Source: DATJLY01 sp035604195 (lineage in GTDB: Bacteria; Pseudomonadota; Alphaproteobacteria; ATCC43930; CGMCC-115725). From it: a stretch of DNA of 22,419 nt. The notes under the pieces were generated by a model. That model had not been told where the DNA came from. It worked only from the letters and a program-made list of their open reading frames with translations, and ran no database searches. The stretch is from positions 1-22,419 of the forward strand of contig DATNIY010000082.1 in assembly GCA_035604195.1 (NCBI GenBank), written 5' to 3'. The translations under genes were made by a program, and so were the position numbers. Positions 13,589-20,563 of this stretch are shown piece after piece (the stretch's first letter is position 1; each line of letters starts with the position of its first letter).

Positions 13589-14883
13589 TCAGGCCGTCAC
13601 CGGCTGCGCGCCCGGCGTATCGGCGCGCCCCGCCTTCCGGATCGAGATCGCCAGCAACGCCGCCACGAGACACGCGGTGCCGGCGGTGTAGAAGGCCGGG
13701 AGATAGGTCGAGAGCTCCGAGCGGGTGAAGCCCGCACCGAAGGCGGCGACCGCCGCGCCCATCTGGTGGGCCGCGAATACCCAGCCGAACATCAGGCCCG
13801 CCTTCGCCCGCCCGAAGGTGGCGGCGGCGAGCTTGACGGTCGGCGGCACGGTCGCGATCCAGTCGAGGCCATAGAAGAGCGCGAACAGGCTGAGGCCATA
13901 GATCGTGAAGCTCGAGGACGGCAGATAGATCAGCGACAACCCGCGAAGCCCGTAATACCAGAATAGGAGCCAGCGGCTGTCGAACCGGTCGGAGAGCCAG
14001 CCCGAGAGGATCGTGCCCACGATATCGAAGGCACCCATCATCGCGAGCGCCGAGGCGGCCGCGACCTCCGGCATGCCGAAATCGGCGCAGAGCGGAATGA
14101 AGTGCGTCTGGATGAGCCCGTTGGTGCTGAGGCCGCAGATGAAGAATGTCGCCGCCAGGATCCAGAAGGTCGAGGAGCGCGAGCCCTCGTGGAACGCGCC
14201 GAACGCGGCGGCGATCGCGGACTTGGCCGGCGCCGAGGCGGTCACGGGCCCCGTCTCGCCGTAGGGCAGCAGCCCGACATCGGCGGGCCGGTCGCGCATG
14301 AACAGCAAGACTAGGAGCGCGACGAGGCCGAGCCCCGCGATCGGCGGCACAAGCGCGGTGCGCCAGCTCACATGCTCGACGAGCCAAGCCGCCAAGGGCA
14401 GGAACACCAGCTGACCGTGGAGGTGCTCGCGGTCATCATGCCCAGCACGAGACCGCGGTGCCTCGTGAACCAGCGGCTCGAGACGATGGCGCCCAGCACC
14501 AGCGCCGTGAGCCCGGTGCCGATGCCGACGACGATCCCCCACAGCATCACCAGCTGCCAGAGCTCGGTCATGAAGGCGGCGCCGACCAGGCCCGCGGCGA
14601 TGAGCGCCACCGCCGTGAGCACGACATTCCGCACGCCATAGCGCTCGATGAGCGCGGCGGAGAATGGCCCCATCAGCCCGAACAGGACGAGCCGCACCGC
14701 GAGCGCGCTCGAGATGCCGCCGACGTCCCAGCCGAATTCCTTGGAAAGCGGCAGGATCAACGCGCCCGGCAAGCCGACCGCGCCCGAGGTCGTGAGCATG
14801 GTCACGAAGGCGACCCCGGCCACCACCCAGCCGTAATGGATGTTCGAGCGAGCGAGACGCTTGGCGAGGACATTGGCGAGCAT
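13589..14883 (-). pseudogene. MFS transporter (monocarboxylate/OFA-like), broken by a one-base frameshift
   Basis: Joined across the break, this would be a 12-segment major facilitator of about 431 residues. The first half (from ATG at 14883, with AGGGG five bases upstream) reads NIHYGWVVAGVAFVTML...LPLSKEFGW...LIERYGVRNVV, a pattern of monocarboxylate/oxalate-formate-type carriers. It continues to GLVLGMMTASTST near 14417; the frame then runs into SWCSCPWRL and stops at 14368. The second half resumes in the next frame at GQLVFLPLAAWLVEHVSW and continues to QPVTA. A single missing base in the TCCACGGTCAGC stretch (about 14414-14421) restores one frame. Either a recent inactivating deletion or a sequencing/assembly error explains this; both halves otherwise look under selection. 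It is divergent from the TetR gene. Confidence 0.85.
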
Positions 14884-14927
14884 GCCGACCCCTATCAGAT
14901 CCGGCACCGAGCGCGATAAGGATAGCC

Positions 14928-14957
14928 ATCATCATTGATTGATGATAGAGATCATCA
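14928..14957. promoter_or_regulatory. Three-half-site operator between MFS gene and TetR gene
   Basis: Half-sites ATCATCA (14928-14934), TGATGAT (14940-14946) and ATCATCA (14951-14957) form two overlapping inverted repeats, with five- and four-base spacers. The cluster is an AT-rich island between two divergent genes. This is the expected place for a TetR-type repressor to control both itself and the transporter. Confidence 0.6.
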
Positions 14958-14990
14958 TTGGGTCGAGACCGCGCGGACGGAAAGGCTGCC

Positions 14991-15584
14991 ATGCGCATCA
15001 GCAAGGAGGCGACGGAGGCCAACCGGGCCCGGGTGCTCGCCGCCGCGGCGCGCCTCTTTCGCGAGAAGGGCGTCGACGGCATCGCCGTCGCCGATCTCAT
15101 GAAGGAGGCCGGCCTCACGCACGGCGGCTTCTACAATCACTTCCAGTCGAAAGAGGAGCTGGCGGCGGCCGCCTTCGATGCCGCTTTCGAAGCTGCGATC
15201 GATCGCCTGCAAGCCAAGGTCGCCAAGGCCGGACCGCGCGGCCGGCGCAAGGCGCTCGAGCACTATGTCGAGCGCTACCTCGCGCGCGAGACCCGCGACC
15301 GGCCGGGCCTCTCCTGCCCGATGGCGACGCTCGGGACGGACGCGGTGCGCCACGGCGCCGCGGTCCAGCAAGAATTCGCCGCGGGCGTGCGGCGCTATCT
15401 CGCGCTCTTCGCCGAGCTCATGCCGTCGACGGGCGGAAAACGGCGCCGTGAGGCGATCGCGACCCTGTCGACGCTGATCGGCGCCCTCACCCTCTCGCGC
15501 GCCTGCGCGGGCGCCGACGATGCGCTCGCCGACGAGGTGCTCGCCGCCGTGCGCGCGGAGCTCGCTACACGGTCACGCGGCTGA
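14991..15584 (+). CDS. TetR-family transcriptional regulator
   Basis: A 197-residue repressor-type regulator. The N-terminal helix-turn-helix is complete: ARVLAAAARLFREKGVDGIAVADLMKEAGLTHGGFYNHFQSKEEL, spanning roughly 14-57. The C-terminal ligand domain contains PGLSCPMATLGTDAVRHG and a final dimer helix; the presence of Cys in GLSCPMATLG is common in a subgroup controlling efflux or detoxification genes. The ATG at 14991 has AAAGG five bases upstream; a TTG at 14958 in the same frame lies over the last operator half-site and is less likely. It is divergent from the frameshifted MFS gene and would regulate it through the half-sites between them. Ligand unknown. Confidence 0.92.
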   Translation: MRISKEATEANRARVLAAAARLFREKGVDGIAVADLMKEAGLTHGGFYNHFQSKEELAAAAFDAAFEAAIDRLQAKVAKAGPRGRRKALEHYVERYLARETRDRPGLSCPMATLGTDAVRHGAAVQQEFAAGVRRYLALFAELMPSTGGKRRREAIATLSTLIGALTLSRACAGADDALADEVLAAVRAELATRSRG

Positions 15585-15626
15585 TACTTTGCGTTCTTCG
15601 CCGCACACCGCCAAATGCTCTGACGC

Positions 15627-16769
15627 TTAAAAAAGATGCCCGCTGCGCGTTGCCTTGGTGCGGAGGTAGCGCTCGTTGTGGTCGTTGGCGGGGAAAATGT
15701 GCGGGACGCGCTCGACCACGGCGATGCCGCAGCGGGTGAGCGCCGCCACCTTCTCGGGGTTGTTGGTGAGGAGCCGCACCCGGGATATGCCGAGCTGCCG
15801 CAGCATTTCCGCGGCCGGCAGGTAGACCCGCTCGTCGGCGTCGAAGCCCAGCTGCTCGTTGGCGTCGACGGTGTCGAAGCCCGCGTCCTGCAGCTGATAG
15901 GCGCGCAGCTTGTTGACGAGGCCGATCCCGCGGCCCTCCTGCGCGAGATAGAGCAGCACGCCGCTGCCGGCGCGCGCGATCTCGGCGATCGCACCGCGCA
16001 GCTGGTCGCCGCAGTCGCAACGCAGGCTGCCGAGCAAATCGCCGGTGAAGCATTCGGAATGCAGCCGGGTCAGCACGGGCTCGCTGGGATCGGGATCGCC
16101 GATCAGCAGCGCCAGATGCTCGAGCCCGCCGTCGCTCGGGCGAAAGGCGATGATGCGGGTGCTCTCGGCCTCGCGGAGCGGCACCCGCGCCTCGCTCACG
16201 GCGAGGAGAGAGCGCGCCGCGGCGGCCTGGTAATCCGCCACATGGGCGCCGTCGACGACCAGGATGCCCTCGCTCTTGGTGAGGCGCTGGACCGTGCTCC
16301 GGTTGACCGCCGCCGCCACCGCCGCCGGCAACAGCCGCGCGAGCTTGGCGAGCTCCACGGCGGCGTCGGCGGCGGTGCGGATGGTTGCCTCCACCACCGC
16401 GAGCGGCAGGCGCACCGTCGCGGGCGAGACGGGATCGGCGAGATCGCCGAGCAGCGCCGCCGGCGTACCCGCGGGGACGGCCAGCAACACGCTGCCGCCG
16501 GGACCGCTCGGCGGCTCCGCCAGGCCCAGCACCGCCGCGCGCCGTCGGGTGATGGCGAGCGTCAGGGGCGTGCCGGCGAGGGATTTCAGACGCTCGAGCG
16601 CGCCATCGGTGATGGATTCCGCGGCGGCGACCAGCAAGGCGGTGTCCGGCGTGCGCAGCACCACAAAGCCGCCGCGGCGCAGGTCCGTCACCGCGCGGTC
16701 GATCTCGATCAGGGGCTGGGCGTCGGTTCCCGCCACTTTTGGTTGGGTCAGCACCGGTTCGATCCTCAC
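15627..16769 (-). CDS. ribA: GTP cyclohydrolase II with degenerate RibB-like N-terminal domain
   Basis: This 380-residue enzyme should hydrolyse GTP to 2,5-diamino-6-ribosylamino-4-pyrimidinone 5'-phosphate with loss of formate and pyrophosphate. Zinc cysteines are Cys240, Cys251 and Cys253 in HSECFTGDLLGSLRCDCGDQL; the active-site blocks LLYLAQEGRGIGL (272-284, with Tyr274), TVDANEQLGF, LLTNNPEK (333-340) and the C-terminal TKATRSGHLF are intact. The first 200 residues resemble a DHBP synthase (RibB) but lack its acidic DDEDRENEGD-type active site, so that domain is probably structural, as in other alphaproteobacterial RibA proteins. Start is GTG at 16769 with AGGAT upstream. It lies 49 bases after the CDP-alcohol phosphatidyltransferase. 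It may be the housekeeping riboflavin enzyme, a supplier for the divergent cluster, or both. Confidence 0.93.
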   Translation of the reverse strand: MRIEPVLTQPKVAGTDAQPLIEIDRAVTDLRRGGFVVLRTPDTALLVAAAESITDGALERLKSLAGTPLTLAITRRRAAVLGLAEPPSGPGGSVLLAVPAGTPAALLGDLADPVSPATVRLPLAVVEATIRTAADAAVELAKLARLLPAAVAAAVNRSTVQRLTKSEGILVVDGAHVADYQAAAARSLLAVSEARVPLREAESTRIIAFRPSDGGLEHLALLIGDPDPSEPVLTRLHSECFTGDLLGSLRCDCGDQLRGAIAEIARAGSGVLLYLAQEGRGIGLVNKLRAYQLQDAGFDTVDANEQLGFDADERVYLPAAEMLRQLGISRVRLLTNNPEKVAALTRCGIAVVERVPHIFPANDHNERYLRTKATRSGHLF

Positions 16770-16818
16770 GCCGATCCTATCCTTGAACGATCAACCACAG
16801 CCTCGCGTTCCCCGCACG

Positions 16819-17619
16819 TCACGTGTTCGTTAATGCCGTAACGGGCGCCGGCGCCCGCCGCCGGAGCAGCCAGACCGTGTCCACGGCGAAGGAATAGACC
16901 AGGGCCAATACACCCGCCCCTGCCAAAACGCCAGCGGCGGCGGCCGGCACGCCGGGAACTAGCGCGACCACCATGATGATCGCGATCGCCACGCAATACG
17001 CCTTGCGCCGGAAGCTCGGCGGTAGGGGCGCCGCCAGCGCCGGCCAAAACGCACCCGCCGCGACGAAAGCGTACCGCAGCACGCCCGCCAGCAGGATCCA
17101 GGGCCCGACGCGCCCACTCGCCAGCACCGCCAGGGACAGGCCCAATACCAGCAGCGCATCCGCCTCCATGTCGAAGCGCGCGCCGAACGCGCTCGCGATC
17201 CGCCCGCGCCGCGCGAGCCAGCCATCGATGCCGTCGAGGACCAGGGCCAGCACGGCGCCGACCGGCACCGCCCAGGCCCAGAGGTCGCCGATCTCGCCGG
17301 GGCCCGAGAGCAGCCCGGTGCCGGTGGCGAGAGCCTCCAGCGCCAGTCCCGTCACCAGCGCCGCAATACCCGAGCGCAGCAGCGTCACCAGGTTCGCGGA
17401 GCCGAACCGGCTCGGCCCGCCGGGCGCCGCGATCGCCTGCAGGACCAATACGGCGACGGTGGCATAGATGCCGGCGCTCGCCACCGCGGCGGTCGTGCCG
17501 GCCCGGCCCTCGCCTGCTATTCCAAGGAGCGCCAAAGTCCCGACCAGACCGACCAAACCCACGGCTTGGGCGGCCTCGGTTCGGACCAGGCGCAGCGATG
17601 AAGCGTCCGATCTTGACAA
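16819..17619 (-). CDS. CDP-alcohol phosphatidyltransferase family membrane protein
   Basis: A 266-residue integral membrane enzyme with about six or seven hydrophobic segments. The complete catalytic signature D-x2-D-G-x2-A-R-x8-G-x3-D-x3-D is present: Asp129, Asp132, Gly133, Ala136, Arg137, Gly146, Asp150 and Asp154 in the segment starting LDGIDGWLARR. Such enzymes move a phosphoalcohol from a CDP-activated donor to a hydroxyl acceptor using Mg2+, as in phosphatidylglycerol-phosphate or phosphatidylinositol synthesis. The acceptor here is unknown. The start is TTG at 17619, immediately after an in-frame stop, with GGGGA five bases upstream. It precedes ribA on the minus strand and is divergent from the reductase-led operon, which hints that it attaches or builds a lipid for that pathway; this is inference. 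Confidence 0.9.
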   Translation of the reverse strand: MSRSDASSLRLVRTEAAQAVGLVGLVGTLALLGIAGEGRAGTTAAVASAGIYATVAVLVLQAIAAPGGPSRFGSANLVTLLRSGIAALVTGLALEALATGTGLLSGPGEIGDLWAWAVPVGAVLALVLDGIDGWLARRGRIASAFGARFDMEADALLVLGLSLAVLASGRVGPWILLAGVLRYAFVAAGAFWPALAAPLPPSFRRKAYCVAIAIIMVVALVPGVPAAAAGVLAGAGVLALVYSFAVDTVWLLRRRAPAPVTALTNT

Positions 17620-17672
17620 TCACGTCCCCGTGAGCCCGGGCGCTCGGTCCCTCGCCGGGCTTGTTATCCCCG

Positions 17673-17701
17673 TCGACAGGTCGCACCCGCCAGTGTATGC
17701 G
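17673..17701 (+). promoter_or_regulatory. Weak candidate promoter of the plus-strand reductase operon
   Basis: TCGACA (17673-17678), a 17-base spacer and TATGCG (17696-17701) precede the reductase gene. The -35 box is good but the -10 box is poor, so the start of transcription is uncertain. The 116-base gap between the divergent genes must hold promoters for both directions. Confidence 0.3.
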
Positions 17702-17735
17702 GGACCTCCAGTCGAACGGATTTATTGCGCCGACA

Positions 17736-18614
17736 ATGCCGTCAAATCTGCGCGATCACAAGCGAGCGGCACCCGACGCGGGGAAGGCCTGGGAGACGGT
17801 CGTGGCGCTGCGGCGGCGCGGTCGGAAGCAGGCGCTCGGCTTTCCGCTGGAGCTCCCGTTGGGTGAGGCGCTGCTGACCATCGCGCGCGGCGGCGGTTGG
17901 CGGGTCGAGCCGGACCCGCCGCCGGAGGTCGCGGCGCTGCTGGCGCTCTATTTGCCCCTCGCGCTGGTGCCCCATGGCCACGGCTTCGTGCTCGCGCATC
18001 TCGCGCAGAGCCTCGACGGGCGCATTGCGACGACGGGCGGCGACTCTCAGTGGCTGACGGGCGAGGCGGACCAGCGGCACACGCATCGTCTGCGCGCGCT
18101 CGCCGACGCCGTGATCGTCGGCGCCGGCACCGTGCGGCAGGACAATCCGCGTCTCACGGTCCGGCACTGCGCCGGCGATCAGCCGGTGCGCGTGGTGCTC
18201 GACGCGAATCTCACCTTGTCCGCGGATCGCGACGTGTTCCGCGACGGCGCCGCGGAGACGCTGGTGCTGGCGGCGGCGGATCACGTGGGCGGCGCCACCC
18301 GCCTCGGTCATGCCGAGATCGTGCCGCTGCCGCGCGACGGCGAGCGGCTGGCGCCCTCGGCGATCCGCGCCGCGCTCGCGCGTCGGGGGCTCCATTGGCT
18401 CTACATCGAGGGCGGCGGCGTCACCGTCTCGCGCTTCCTGGCGGCGGGCGCGCTCGATCGTCTGCAGATCGCGCTGGCGCCGGTGATCCTCGGCTCCGGT
18501 CGGCCGAGCCTGCAGCTGCCGGAGATTGCGGGACTCTCCGGCGCGCTCCGGCCGCGGGTGCGTCATCTCCCGCTCGGCGGAGACCTGTTGGTCGAGTGCA
18601 TTTTTCATGACTGA
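17736..18614 (+). CDS. RibD C-terminal-type pyrimidine reductase (no deaminase domain)
   Basis: A 292-residue NADPH-dependent reductase of the dihydrofolate-reductase-like RibD_C fold. Family blocks are AQSLDGRIATTGGDSQWLTGE (90-110), ADAVIVGAGTVRQDNPRLTVR (124-143), WLYIEGGG (221-228) and LAPVILGSG (247-255). The family reduces the ribosyl side chain of an aminopyrimidine to ribityl. The N-terminal 80 residues are not a cytidine-deaminase-like domain: no HAE or PCxxxxC zinc motif is seen. The protein is thus like the stand-alone reductases that act before deamination in fungi and archaea. The ATG at 17736 lacks a strong ribosome site; an in-frame ATG at 17697 overlaps the candidate -10 box. 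Its last eight bases overlap the next gene, so it heads a coupled operon. Confidence 0.88.
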   Translation: MPSNLRDHKRAAPDAGKAWETVVALRRRGRKQALGFPLELPLGEALLTIARGGGWRVEPDPPPEVAALLALYLPLALVPHGHGFVLAHLAQSLDGRIATTGGDSQWLTGEADQRHTHRLRALADAVIVGAGTVRQDNPRLTVRHCAGDQPVRVVLDANLTLSADRDVFRDGAAETLVLAAADHVGGATRLGHAEIVPLPRDGERLAPSAIRAALARRGLHWLYIEGGGVTVSRFLAAGALDRLQIALAPVILGSGRPSLQLPEIAGLSGALRPRVRHLPLGGDLLVECIFHD

Positions 18615-19593
18615 GATCGCCCGGGCATTCTGGGTCGCCGAGGCCGGCCGCGGCGAGATCCGCTCGGCGGAGATACCGGAGCCCGGCCGCGGCGAGGTGC
18701 GGATCACCGCGGTCGCGAGCGGCATCAGCCGCGGCACCGAGACCCTGGTGTTCCGGGGTCGGGTACCCGCCAGCGAGCGCCTGCGCATGCGCTGCCCCTA
18801 CCAGGAGGGCAGTTTCCCCGCGCCCGTGAAGTATGGCTACGCCTCGGTCGGCGTGGTGGAGGCGCTCGGTCCCGACGCGCCGGCAGAGCTGCTGGGCCGG
18901 CGCGTCTTCTGCCTCTATCCGCATCAGGACCGATATGTCGTGCCGATGAGCGCCGTGCTGCCGGTGCCCGACGCGGTGCCGGATCGGCGCGCCGTGCTCG
19001 CCGCGAACATGGAGACCGCCCTCAACGCGCACTGGGACGCGGGCGTGCGCGTCGGCGATCGTGTCTCGGTGGTGGGTGCGGGCGTGGTGGGCTCGCTGGT
19101 GGCGGCCTTGGCGGCGCGCATTCCCGGCACCAGCGTGGAGCTCGTCGACATCGATCCGCGCCGGGCAGCGCTCGCGGAGGCGCTCGGCTGCCGCTTCGCG
19201 CCGCCGGACAAGGCGCGCGGCGAGGCCGACATCGTGTTCCACGCGAGCGGCACCGAGGCCGGGCTTGCCACCGCGCTCGGCCGCGCGGGCTTCGAGGCGT
19301 GGGTGGTGGAGCTCAGCTGGTACGGCGACGAGCCCGTCGCCGTGCCGCTCGGCGAGGCTTTTCACGCGCGCCGGCTGCGTCTGGTCTCCTCGCAGGTGGG
19401 CTCGATCGCCGCATCCCGCCGTGCGCGCCGCAGCCACCGCGAGCGTCTCTCGCTGGCGCTCGACCTCCTCGCCGATGACATCTTCGATCGGCTGATCACC
19501 GGCGAGAGCCGCTTCGAGGCTCTGCCCGACACCATGGCCCGCCTTGCCGCGGCGCCGGACGGCGCGCTCTGCGAAGTCGTGACGTATGGCTAG
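18607..19593 (+). CDS. MDR-superfamily dehydrogenase without zinc ligands
   Basis: A 328-residue medium-chain dehydrogenase/reductase. The NAD(P)-binding Rossmann motif is VSVVGAGVVGSLVAALAA, with the glycines at 157-162, and an acidic residue follows the second strand (VELVDIDP). The N-terminal GroES-like domain reads VASGISRGTETLVFRG (37-51), a pattern shared with BchC-like and other non-zinc members; the usual catalytic Cys and the GHE motif of zinc alcohol dehydrogenases are missing. The reaction is probably oxidation or reduction of a hydroxyl or double bond on the pathway intermediate, but the substrate is unknown. The ATG at 18607 overlaps the reductase stop (ATGACTGA), and the next gene starts two bases after its own stop, indicating one transcript. 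Confidence 0.87.
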   Translation: MTEIARAFWVAEAGRGEIRSAEIPEPGRGEVRITAVASGISRGTETLVFRGRVPASERLRMRCPYQEGSFPAPVKYGYASVGVVEALGPDAPAELLGRRVFCLYPHQDRYVVPMSAVLPVPDAVPDRRAVLAANMETALNAHWDAGVRVGDRVSVVGAGVVGSLVAALAARIPGTSVELVDIDPRRAALAEALGCRFAPPDKARGEADIVFHASGTEAGLATALGRAGFEAWVVELSWYGDEPVAVPLGEAFHARRLRLVSSQVGSIAASRRARRSHRERLSLALDLLADDIFDRLITGESRFEALPDTMARLAAAPDGALCEVVTYG

Positions 19594-19595
19594 GG

Positions 19596-20132
19596 ATGCG
19601 CGCTAGGACCGCGGCGGCCCTCTGGGGCTTCTCCGAGGCCACGGTCTTCTTCCTGGTGCCCGACGTGATCCTGACCTATGTGGGCGCCTTTCGCGGCCTG
19701 CGCGCCGGCCTCGTTGCCTCGGGCTTTGCGCTCGCGGGAGCGCTGATCGGGGGCACCGTCACCTATGGTCTCGCCGCGCACATGCCCGACGCCGTCATGG
19801 CGTGGCTCGCCAGGGTGCCGGCGATCTCTCCCGAGATGGTGGCGCGGGTGCAAGGCGACATCAGAGCGAGCGGCCTCTCTGCCATGGTGCTGGGTCCGCT
19901 CTCCGGCACGCCTTACAAGATCTATGCCGCCGCCGCGGGCGCGCAGGGCGTTCCCTACCCGCTCTTCCTGGTGGCGAGCGTGCTCGCGCGCCTGCCGCGT
20001 TTCGCCGGCCTGACGGCAATCGCCGCGTGGCTCGCGCCCAGGATCCCGGCGCCCCGCCGATACCTTCAGATCACCTGGCTCGCGATCTGGCTCGCGTTCT
20101 ATGCCTTCTATTTCTCGGTGATGCCGCGCTAG
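19596..20132 (+). CDS. DedA/VTT-like polytopic membrane protein
   Basis: A 178-residue protein with about five hydrophobic segments: near 8-28, 36-60, 96-115, 125-145 and 155-176. The N-terminal FSEATVFFLVPDVILTYVGA places a Glu and a Pro-Asp as in the DedA/VTT fold, where an acidic residue and a re-entrant loop are conserved, and LGPLSGTPYKIYAAAAGAQGV resembles the second re-entrant loop before the last helices. DedA-type proteins flip or move lipids such as undecaprenyl phosphate or phosphatidylethanolamine. The usual F-x-R-x-x-P arginine motif is not exact, so the assignment is tentative. The ATG at 19596 follows the dehydrogenase stop by two bases and no other start fits. Its place in the operon beside a lipid-forming enzyme suggests movement of a lipid-linked product. 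Confidence 0.7.
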   Translation: MRARTAAALWGFSEATVFFLVPDVILTYVGAFRGLRAGLVASGFALAGALIGGTVTYGLAAHMPDAVMAWLARVPAISPEMVARVQGDIRASGLSAMVLGPLSGTPYKIYAAAAGAQGVPYPLFLVASVLARLPRFAGLTAIAAWLAPRIPAPRRYLQITWLAIWLAFYAFYFSVMPR

Positions 20133-20158
20133 AGTCGCCGCTGGCACAGGAGTGTCTC

Positions 20159-20563
20159 ATGTACAGCCTCGCGGTCAGCGATCACGTGATGATCGCCCAC
20201 AGTTTCGTCGGCGAGATCTTCGGGCCGGCGCAGCAGCTGCACGGCGCCACCTTCGCGGTGGAGCTGGAGGTGCGCCGCGCGCAGCTCGACGCCGACGGGC
20301 TCGTCTGCGACATCGGCCGCGCACTCGCGACCCTCAAGGAGATCTTGTCCGCCCTCAACTATCGGAACCTTGACGAGCTGCCGGAGTTCCGCGGCCGCAA
20401 CACCACGACGGAGTTCCTGGCGGGCGAGATCTTCCGCCGACTGAAGGCGCATATCGCCGAGGGCGCGCTTGGGCCCGGCACGGCGGACGCCCTCGCCTCG
20501 CTCCGGATCGTGGTGCGGGAATCGCCGGTGGCCTGGGCGGCTTTCGAGGGACCGCTGGGGTGA
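20159..20563 (+). CDS. Divergent 6-pyruvoyl-tetrahydropterin synthase (QueD-like) homologue
   Basis: A 134-residue T-fold protein of the PTPS/QueD family. Family landmarks are MIAHSF with His14, QQLHGATF with His28, VCDIGRAL with Asp51, NTTTEFLA with Glu85, and RIVVRESPVAW with Glu121, the pterin-ring-binding glutamate. The third zinc ligand is Ala30 rather than His in the usual HGH, the catalytic Cys before that motif is replaced by Ala/Gln, and the usual Asp-His pair is LNYRNLDEL. Ordinary PTPS or QueD chemistry is therefore unlikely. It may bind a pterin-like ligand, or use a different mechanism. AGGAG six bases before the ATG at 20159 is a strong ribosome site, and its stop overlaps the next gene's GTG start. 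Confidence 0.85.
   Translation: MYSLAVSDHVMIAHSFVGEIFGPAQQLHGATFAVELEVRRAQLDADGLVCDIGRALATLKEILSALNYRNLDELPEFRGRNTTTEFLAGEIFRRLKAHIAEGALGPGTADALASLRIVVRESPVAWAAFEGPLG

Noticed and set aside
15636..16841. A 401-codon open frame on the plus strand opposite ribA.
   Set aside because: Composition is shadow-like (Arg, Gln, Ala, His) and ribA on the other strand has all catalytic motifs.
13504..17675. The 13-mer GTTATCCCCGTCG occurs at 13504-13516 and 17663-17675.
   Set aside because: A shared 13-mer is expected by chance in a window of this size, and the flanks do not match. It is also not a DnaA box.
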